Assembly (NCBI GenBank): GCA_964196565.1
Contig: CAXMUH010000063.1
Span: 1-10,016, forward strand
Source of the DNA: 2-12-FULL-42-15 sp964196565
GTDB lineage: Bacteria; Pseudomonadota; Gammaproteobacteria; Coxiellales; Coxiellaceae
Length of the DNA: 10,016 bases
Direction of reading: 5' to 3'
In this document: in pieces, positions 5,980 to 10,016 of the stretch
How positions within the stretch are numbered: position 1 is the first letter of the stretch
Layout of the letters: each line of letters starts with the position of its first letter
Notes under the pieces: generated by a model
What the model saw: only the letters and a program-made list of their open reading frames with translations
What the model was told of the DNA's origin: nothing
Databases searched by the model: none
Translations under genes and position numbers: made by a program

Positions 5980-6016
5980 TAGGATTTTTACACTCAAAAA
6001 AAAAAGGAACTTTATC

Positions 6017-6412
6017 ATGGCCAGTAATCAACTCGCAAAACAAATTATCTGGTGGCAGGAAGAAGACGATAAGTCGCTTAGCATTCGCAAGAAAGCAAAA
6101 GATAAACACAGCGAACATCGTGCAATACAAAATCGCTATTACTTGCTGCAAGATAATACAGAAATTTATTTTACTTATCGTGAGATGGAGATCGCGATGT
6201 GCTTATTTGAACCCATTACCTATAAGGCGATTGGGCAATTAATGTCACTTTCAGATCGAACAGTTGAATGTCATGTGCGGCGTATGCGAATCAAGCTAGG
6301 TTGCAAAGATCGCTTTGAATTAATTGAGCGAATTGTTGATATGAAAGCAGTTGTTGAATTTAGAGCATACTACGAAAAAATTAAATCTAACCGTGTTGAG
6401 TTTGATGATTAA
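6017..6412 (+). CDS. Stand-alone LuxR/GerE-type HTH regulator, 131 aa
   Basis: The SD AAGGA lies 8 nt before the ATG. Residues 1-48 are charged and polar with no recognisable sensor or receiver domain. Residues 50-109 form a LuxR-type four-helix HTH: FTYREMEIAMCLFEPITYKAIG, then the recognition helix within LSDRTVECHVRRMRIKLGC, then DRFELIERI. A charged helix (110-131) ends the protein. LuxR HTH domains bind DNA as dimers. With no input domain, activity is probably set by expression or a partner protein. The second LuxR-type gene follows 64 nt downstream on the same strand. The last 11 codons are duplicated in degenerate form just after the stop, which suggests a local tandem duplication. Confidence 0.82.
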   Translation: MASNQLAKQIIWWQEEDDKSLSIRKKAKDKHSEHRAIQNRYYLLQDNTEIYFTYREMEIAMCLFEPITYKAIGQLMSLSDRTVECHVRRMRIKLGCKDRFELIERIVDMKAVVEFRAYYEKIKSNRVEFDD

Positions 6413-6466
6413 AACAAGGTTAAAAACTAAATCTAACCACGTTGAATTTGATAAATAAAGCAAGGA
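6375..6466 (+). repeat. Degenerate 46-bp tandem repeat spanning the end of the first LuxR-type gene
   Basis: Unit 1 (6375-6420) and unit 2 (6421-6466) match at 37 of 46 positions without gaps. Unit 1 encodes the tail KSNRVEFDD-stop; unit 2, read in the aligned frame, encodes KSNHVEFDK-stop but has no start and is not translated in frame with unit 1. Unit 2 also supplies the AAGGAG Shine-Dalgarno of the second LuxR-type gene (AAGGTT in unit 1). Confidence 0.75.
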
Positions 6467-6476
6467 GATTATAATA

Positions 6477-6740
6477 ATGTTGGCGACATCTTCACTGTAT
6501 GGGGGTTACCGCATCGGTAAACATTACCCAGGAATATATTTAAGCTACACTGAGCTTCAAATCATTGTCGGTTTGTTGCGTGGCAAAGAGTGTGAGCGAA
6601 TTGCACTTGAGATTGGGATCTCTCGTCGTAGTGTTGATTATTGTTGTTGTAACATGATGAAGTTGATGGGTTGTCAGGATTTAGATGACTTAATCGATTG
6701 CGTCAAAGAAAGTGAGTTGTACGATTATATTGAATGCTAA
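6477..6740 (+). CDS. Second small LuxR-type HTH protein, 87 aa, cysteine-rich
   Basis: The SD AAGGAG lies 9 nt before the ATG. After about 20 N-terminal residues the whole protein is a LuxR-type HTH: LSYTELQIIVGLLRGKECERIALEIGIS followed by a recognition helix and LMGCQDLDDLID. It has no receiver or autoinducer domain. Seven cysteines occur in 87 residues, three in a row (Cys56-58) inside the predicted recognition helix (RRSVDYCCCNMMKLMGC), where the family usually has a His/Tyr-Leu-Ser type sequence. The usual Lys-Leu before Gly is Leu-Met. DNA contacts may be altered, or the cysteines may sense redox state or metal; both are inference. It is probably co-transcribed with the first LuxR-type gene and ends at a terminator-like hairpin. 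Confidence 0.78.
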   Translation: MLATSSLYGGYRIGKHYPGIYLSYTELQIIVGLLRGKECERIALEIGISRRSVDYCCCNMMKLMGCQDLDDLIDCVKESELYDYIEC

Positions 6741-6753
6741 GGGATAATCAGTC

Positions 6754-6793
6754 CCCGGGCAAAAATAAATTTTTGTCCGGGCTACGCTTTTTT
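6754..6793 (+). terminator. Hairpin with downstream T-run after the LuxR-type pair
   Basis: CCCGGGCAAAAAT (6754-6766) pairs with ATTTTTGTCCGGG (6769-6781) over 13 bp with one G-U pair and a two-base loop. Six T residues follow at 6788-6793, separated from the stem by GCTACG. It starts 14 nt after the TAA of the LuxR-type gene. The short gap before the T-run makes it less than ideal, and its right arm can instead pair with 6797-6807. Confidence 0.5.
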
Positions 6794-6866
6794 AAGGTAG
6801 CCTGGACGACTTGCGACCATGAGCCTAGTGACGTGGGAAGCAATCCAGCGTTATTATTTCTGGATT
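6775..6866. repeat. Hairpin-rich dispersed-repeat-like sequence before the ankyrin gene
   Basis: GTCCGGGCTAC (6775-6785) pairs with GTAGCCTGGAC (6797-6807), 11 bp with one wobble, and AATCCAG (6842-6848) pairs with CTGGATT (6860-6866). The intervening text (CTTGCGACCATGAG...GGGAAGCAATCCAG) resembles the TTGCGAG...GAAGCAATCCAG class of intergenic repeats that I recall from many intracellular proteobacteria. Membership is from memory and would need a genome-wide search. Confidence 0.5.
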
Positions 6867-6882
6867 CAAATGGAGGATGGCT

Positions 6883-8322
6883 GTGGAAATCTATTATTTA
6901 ACTGAACCACTACACACGGGTGGATTAGTTAACGCAATTGATCCGCGCATGAGACATGCTGCGATCATTATAAATGATCCTGTACATGGCCTTCTTAGAA
7001 TCGAGTTAGATCGTGCCAAAACAACAAATCAATTATCTGTTGTGAGTTTGGATATTTTAAATATCGAGAATTTGACGGGTGATTTTACCAAAGGGCAAAT
7101 AGTTTATAAAATTGGTACTGCAGATGCGTCATTAAACCAAATAACGGGTTGGGCAAATGAATGGTTATCTAAAAACCCCAAATACAAACCATTATCTAAA
7201 AACTGCAGATCTTTTTTTGATTATGTTACCAAAAGAATCTTTAAATATAGTACGCATCAATTTGAAGGTGTAGGGTTTAACAGAATTAATGGAGATCGAT
7301 TTTTCAAAAGTCCGATTGAAGAAATTGAACACAGGATTAAAAAGTTTTTCCCCAATGTGATTCGTTCTGTTACCCCACTTGCCTCCTCCACACCACCACC
7401 TGAGACCACAAATACTCATGCTGATGTTGAGGCTAGTTCATTAGGTGTGGCTGCATCGACACCCCAGGAGAATGTATCAAATACACCCTCATCCGACTCA
7501 CAGGGCCCGCGTGTTTTTATAGGGCCTCGCATAGCTACTCCCAAAGAAAAAGAGCAATTGGAATTTAATCAAGACATGAATGCCGCTATTTCTGCTGGTG
7601 TATTGCATCGTCTTGGTTACAGTATGCTTGAGCATGAGGCGAAAACCGGAACTAATTATGTAGCAGCCGTTCTTAAAGATTCAGCTTCATCATCTATTAC
7701 ATCTTTTCTTACACAACTAGGTGTCTGTCTAGTAAAAGATTCCAATGTAGCAGTGAAGTTCGCAGCTGCTTGTTATCTTGTTTTCACAACCTCAAAAAAT
7801 GATCTTACAAGGCATGGGTTCATACAGGGCGCTGGGAGAATTGTACTTAAAACCACATATAGGACATTCTTGCCTTCTATTTTCTCTGGATTTCTAGATG
7901 CTAAAAGTGATTGTAATGATTATGTTAGTGATTTATGTCAAGCAGCTTACAGCGGAGATTTAGTAGCAACAATAAAAACTTTAAACAGTACATATTTCGC
8001 AATTGTAAATAAACCTAATCAAAGTGGCTACTTAGCACTTGGATTGGCGGCATCATATGGGCATGAACAAGTTGTAGGAATACTGTTGCAATATAATGCA
8101 GATGTTAACTCGGTTGATAAAGATGGTTATACTGCAATCATGTATGCAGCGGGACAAGGGTATTCAAATCTAGTAAGACGATTGTTAAATCATCCGAAAA
8201 TTGATTTAACCTTAAAAAATAATAAAAACTTAAATGCTCATGACTTCGCAATTGGTCGAATCGAACCGGACTTAATTGAAATGCTAAGAGTCCCAGGAAT
8301 GCTAGCCATGCGAGCCCAGTAA
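6883..8322 (+). CDS. Ankyrin-repeat protein with possible cysteine-peptidase-like N-terminal domain; effector candidate
   Basis: I prefer the GTG at 6883, 6 nt after the SD GGAGG (6872-6876); the in-frame ATG at 6877 touches that SD and is unlikely to be used. From GTG the protein has 479 residues. Residues 1-120 look like a small alpha/beta domain with His25 in MRHAAIII, beta-rich sequence, and Asn107-Cys108 in LSKNCRSFFDYV. A His on an early strand and a later Asn-Cys starting a helix recall the permuted papain-like folds (NlpC/P60-permuted, LRAT, PPPDE). This is a resemblance by eye, not proof. Residues 164-209 are a Pro/Ser/Thr linker, 222-340 a helical middle domain with a hydrophobic stretch near 287-302, and about 349-460 three ankyrin-type repeats (e.g. 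DGYTAIMYAAGQGYSNLVRRLL). No signal peptide. Such proteins are often type IV effectors in Legionellales; translocation is inferred. Convergent with the DUF962 gene. Confidence 0.82.
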   Translation: MEIYYLTEPLHTGGLVNAIDPRMRHAAIIINDPVHGLLRIELDRAKTTNQLSVVSLDILNIENLTGDFTKGQIVYKIGTADASLNQITGWANEWLSKNPKYKPLSKNCRSFFDYVTKRIFKYSTHQFEGVGFNRINGDRFFKSPIEEIEHRIKKFFPNVIRSVTPLASSTPPPETTNTHADVEASSLGVAASTPQENVSNTPSSDSQGPRVFIGPRIATPKEKEQLEFNQDMNAAISAGVLHRLGYSMLEHEAKTGTNYVAAVLKDSASSSITSFLTQLGVCLVKDSNVAVKFAAACYLVFTTSKNDLTRHGFIQGAGRIVLKTTYRTFLPSIFSGFLDAKSDCNDYVSDLCQAAYSGDLVATIKTLNSTYFAIVNKPNQSGYLALGLAASYGHEQVVGILLQYNADVNSVDKDGYTAIMYAAGQGYSNLVRRLLNHPKIDLTLKNNKNLNAHDFAIGRIEPDLIEMLRVPGMLAMRAQ

Positions 8323-8328
8323 CGGGCT
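8313..8328. other. Small hairpin shared by convergent gene ends
   Basis: AGCCC (8313-8317) pairs with GGGCT (8324-8328) around the ankyrin gene's TAA. The DUF962 stop codon (TAG on the minus strand) begins in the right arm, so only 4 bp separate the two coding regions. Too short to be a confident terminator, although TTTT follows on the plus strand at 8332-8335. Confidence 0.3.
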
Positions 8329-8863
8329 ACGTTTTATCATTTGAGTCTGTCGTATCATTTGAATCTGTAGGAGGTGCTTCTGAATCGTCGAGATCAAAGT
8401 ATTTTCCTAGCTTCAGAATCTTTAAAATTTCTATCAGTAAATAAAGTGGTGCGATTAATGCTTGTGAAAGACCAGTAAAAAAAGCCGGCTTATTTTTCTC
8501 AAACGTGTGACCAATAAATTGCAGTATCCAACCGCCAACAAACAAAATAATAAATACGACAAAGGTTCCTGTGGTGGGGTAAGGGAAAGCAATCCAGGAA
8601 CAAATTAGGGTTAATATCACCAAGATAATGGTCATTAGTGAAGCCAGTTTAATATCCAGTCGAAAATAATAAACGAGGGTAAGAATGATTGCGATCCAAG
8701 CAAAGCTAATACTCCAACGCCCCGCAATGGTGACCGATATCCAGCTCAATAAAATAAGCGTACCAAGGATAATAGCAGGAATGCCAATATAATGGGTAAA
8801 CTGGTTTGTTCTGCTTTGGTGATAGGAAATATATTGACTGAGCTGTTGTTTGAGCGATTTCAT
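8327..8863 (-). CDS. DUF962/Mpo1-like integral membrane protein
   Basis: A 178-residue protein with SD GGAGG 6 nt before the ATG. It matches the DUF962 (YGL010w/Mpo1-like) family: an N-terminal amphipathic segment with SYHQSRTNQFTHYIGIPAII (His15, His24), hydrophobic segments at about 25-46, 53-66, 72-92, 99-116 and 132-150, and the conserved GWILQFIGHTFEKNKPA (His119, Glu122). The yeast member Mpo1 is an iron-dependent dioxygenase acting on 2-hydroxy fatty acids in sphingoid-base breakdown, using conserved histidines. The bacterial role is not established, so substrate is left open. The C-terminal tail is acidic and contains a short duplication (TDSND twice) encoded by two near-identical 18-bp units at about 8335-8370. 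Monocistronic, convergent with the ankyrin gene and divergent from the lipoprotein gene. Confidence 0.82.
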   Translation of the reverse strand: MKSLKQQLSQYISYHQSRTNQFTHYIGIPAIILGTLILLSWISVTIAGRWSISFAWIAIILTLVYYFRLDIKLASLMTIILVILTLICSWIAFPYPTTGTFVVFIILFVGGWILQFIGHTFEKNKPAFFTGLSQALIAPLYLLIEILKILKLGKYFDLDDSEAPPTDSNDTTDSNDKT

Positions 8864-9134
8864 TAGGATCCTCCACTGACGCTTTTTTTTAGTTCACTTA
8901 TGTAAGTATAGTAGCATCTATAAGTGATTTAAAGAACGGGCTTACAGCTTTACCAAAATATAGTAAAAAAATATCTATTCTCTAAAGTTTAGACATTTGC
9001 CTATTTAAAGAATTATTGTCCTAATTATGTAAAAAATGGGCACATATTGATAAAAATATGACTTATGAAGCTATACTTAATCTGTATATAAAATGAACGA
9101 CGCTGGTTAATTTAAGAGATGGAGTGCCTCAGTT
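8864..9134. promoter_or_regulatory. Divergent control region with palindromes and a candidate plus-strand promoter
   Basis: No gene is visible in these 271 AT-rich bases. They contain TCACTTAT (8894-8901) / ATAAGTGA (8920-8927), with a nested TATAG/CTATA, and the perfect palindrome TCTAAA-g-TTTAGA (8981-8993). CATATT/AATATG (9043-9060) overlaps a possible -35 TTGATA (9047-9052). A -10 TATACT at 9072-9077 (19-bp spacer) and an alternative AT-rich -10 near 9085-9092 could serve the lipoprotein gene. On the minus strand TATACT (8910-8905), with a poor TTTAAA -35, could serve DUF962. Confidence 0.4.
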
Positions 9135-9590
9135 ATGAACAAGATTACTGCGATTGCAACGGGTGCCGTAGTCATTGCTGGTTTCTGCTCTGGATTGTCA
9201 GGTTGCGCGCCAGGGCAAAACACAGCAGGATCAACCGCGGTAGGTGCAGCTCTTGGTGGTGTTTTAGGTGCAGCGCTATTTCCAGGATCGGGACAATGGC
9301 TGGGTATTGTTGGCGGAGCGCTGGTAGGCGGCATCGTTGGTAATCAAATTGGTCAAAGTATGGACAGAAGAGATGCCGAGCGAGCACGCGCTATTTACCT
9401 TTCAAGGTCAGGTAGCGGCTCATGGACCAGCAATAGAGGATACTATTACACAATTACCCCTGTTAAAACATACCAGTACCGCGGGCATTATTGCCGAAAA
9501 TATAGAACACGAGTTCGAATTGATGGCCGCTGGCGATCGGCTTATGGTCGCGCTTGTCGAGTTGATGGCCGTTGGCATATTATGAGATAA
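9135..9590 (+). CDS. Glycine-zipper outer-membrane lipoprotein, Rickettsia 17-kDa-antigen-like
   Basis: A 151-residue protein; SD GGAG lies 10 nt before the ATG. The signal sequence ends in a lipobox LSGC with Cys24 as lipidation site; the residue after Cys is Ala, which does not match an Asp +2 inner-membrane retention signal. Residues 34-75 are a glycine-zipper 2TM region (GAALGGVLGAAL, GIVGGALVGGIVGNQIG) ending in SMDRRD. The C-terminal 70 residues (SWTSNRGYYYTITPVKTYQYRGHYCRKY in outline, then AYGRACR and DGRWHI) follow the layout of the rickettsial 17-kDa surface antigen, with paired cysteines in YCRKY and RACR. The family is linked to envelope integrity; the exact role is unknown. The domain is strongly basic, so it may contact LPS or peptidoglycan (inference). 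A terminator follows the gene. Confidence 0.87.
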   Translation: MNKITAIATGAVVIAGFCSGLSGCAPGQNTAGSTAVGAALGGVLGAALFPGSGQWLGIVGGALVGGIVGNQIGQSMDRRDAERARAIYLSRSGSGSWTSNRGYYYTITPVKTYQYRGHYCRKYRTRVRIDGRWRSAYGRACRVDGRWHIMR

Positions 9591-9623
9591 AACCTAACCC
9601 TTGAAGAGTATAGACTATCGCAG

Positions 9624-9657
9624 TTGAGGCCCGTATTATTAGGGCCTCAATATTTTT
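9624..9657 (+). terminator. Intrinsic terminator between the lipoprotein gene and hemB
   Basis: TTGAGGCCC (9624-9632) pairs perfectly with GGGCCTCAA (9642-9650) around a 9-nt AT-rich loop and is followed by TATTTTT (9651-9657). This is a textbook rho-independent terminator 33 nt after the lipoprotein stop. It ends only 12 nt before the hemB start codon, so it also sits in any hemB leader that starts upstream. Confidence 0.85.
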
Positions 9658-9669
9658 GTGGGTAGGTTA

Positions 9670-10016
9670 ATGAAGAACCAAGAGAATAAATTTCGCAGCC
9701 GACGTCTACGTCAAAATCATGCGTTGCGAGAACTGGTCTGCGAGACTCGATTGCATATATCCGACTTGGTTTTACCGCTTTTTATCCGCGAAGGCAGCAA
9801 TATTCGGAATCCTATTTCATCGATGCCAGGACATTTTCAGTTGAGCGTTGATCGGCTGGAACCTGAGCTTGCAGCAATTAAAAAACTTAAAATCCCCGCG
9901 GTTATTTTATTTGGAATTCCCGAGCATAAAGATGAAAAAGGCTCATCCGCTTTAGATGAAAATAGTGTTATTGTGAAAGCGATTCAAGCCATTAAAAACC
10001 ATTCGCCCGAATTATT
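9670..10016 (+). CDS. hemB: Delta-aminolevulinic acid dehydratase (porphobilinogen synthase), N-terminal part
   Basis: 115 codons are visible and the frame is still open at the window end. The family is clear from FRSRRLRQNHALRELVCET, LVLPLFIREG, ISSMPGHFQLSVD and AVILFGIPEHKDEKGSSA, in the order expected for HemB. The enzyme condenses two 5-aminolevulinate molecules to porphobilinogen in cytoplasmic heme synthesis. The catalytic lysines and metal-site region lie beyond the window, so the metal class cannot be judged. The ATG has only a weak SD-like GTAGG (9662-9666) at 3-nt spacing; an in-frame GTG at 9658 has none. A strong terminator lies immediately upstream and I find no convincing promoter, so expression is probably from an unrecognised start in the short gap or by partial read-through. 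Confidence 0.93.
   Translation, partial: MKNQENKFRSRRLRQNHALRELVCETRLHISDLVLPLFIREGSNIRNPISSMPGHFQLSVDRLEPELAAIKKLKIPAVILFGIPEHKDEKGSSALDENSVIVKAIQAIKNHSPEL

Larger units (their letters stand above)
5700..6016. other. Divergent intergenic control region between XRE and LuxR-type genes
   Basis: This 317-bp AT-rich stretch has no plausible gene. It contains the inverted repeat at 5735-5759, the palindrome CTATATATAG (5773-5782), a plus-strand TATAAT (5816-5821) without a good -35, the short symmetric CCAT-aa-ATGG (5895-5904), two copies of TAACCCAG (5849-5856 and 5941-5948) followed by loosely similar AT-rich sequence, the inverted repeat at 5953-5979, and a run of ten A residues (5996-6005) directly before the LuxR-type gene's SD. 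Confidence 0.55.

Noticed and set aside
5921..6151. 76-aa minus-strand frame before and across the first LuxR-type gene
   Set aside because: No ribosome site and it overlaps the start of a well-supported gene.
6375..6466. CRISPR or direct-repeat array
   Set aside because: Only two degenerate adjacent units with no spacer; a local tandem duplication explains it.
6877..6882. ATG at 6877 as start of the ankyrin gene
   Set aside because: It directly abuts the GGAGG; the GTG six nucleotides further has normal spacing.
9119..9585. Several overlapping frames on both strands over the lipoprotein gene (9119-9343, 9337-9585, minus 9107-9387)
   Set aside because: Shadows of a Gly/Ala-rich coding sequence; only the 9135 frame has lipobox, glycine zipper and 17-kDa-type C-terminus.

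Overview
The window is AT-rich, densely coded gammaproteobacterial DNA. Its gene content points to an intracellular or protist-associated lineage, most likely Legionellales-like (Legionella/Coxiella/Berkiella type). The evidence is an ankyrin-repeat protein of effector type, an exported papain-like protease, an exported S1/P1 nuclease, a plant-type methylthioadenosine nucleosidase, a queuine/preQ1-type transporter and a Rickettsia 17-kDa-antigen-like lipoprotein, beside an ordinary hemB. The taxonomic guess is inference from protein families; no rRNA or other marker gene is present.

Layout. 1-519 (+) is the C-terminal end of an unrecognised protein. 520-724 is non-coding, with a 13-bp perfect inverted repeat and a promoter-like stretch. 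725-1810 (+) is an exported C1 (papain-family) peptidase. 1811-1940 holds a large imperfect palindrome of a type dispersed in genomes, lying between convergent genes. 5699-1941 (-) is a compact run of five co-directional genes: XRE/S24-fold regulator, VUT/YhhQ transporter, unknown 185-aa protein, MTA/SAH-type nucleosidase and S1/P1 nuclease. 5700-6016 is a divergent control region with several inverted repeats. 6017-6740 (+) holds two small stand-alone LuxR-type HTH proteins separated by a degenerate 46-bp tandem repeat. 6741-6882 is rich in hairpins. About 6883-8322 (+) is an ankyrin protein with a possible cysteine-peptidase-like N-terminus. 8327-8863 (-) is a DUF962/Mpo1-like membrane protein. 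8864-9134 is a second divergent control region. 9135-9590 (+) is a glycine-zipper lipoprotein, followed by a strong terminator. 9670 to the window end (+) is the start of hemB.

How the genes may work together. The five-gene minus-strand cluster is the most coherent unit. Gaps are 9 to 41 nt, every gene has a recognisable ribosome-binding site, and three members act on nucleic-acid-derived compounds: an exported zinc nuclease, a cytoplasmic N-ribosyl hydrolase-fold enzyme and an importer of 7-deazaguanine bases. I infer a regulated nucleoside/queuosine-precursor salvage operon, probably controlled by its own first gene. Two details stand out. The nuclease has no canonical start codon where its signal peptide begins; the only well-placed start is ATT. 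The nucleosidase carries Asn where the family has its catalytic Asp. The ankyrin protein with a His...Asn-Cys N-terminal domain is the best effector candidate.
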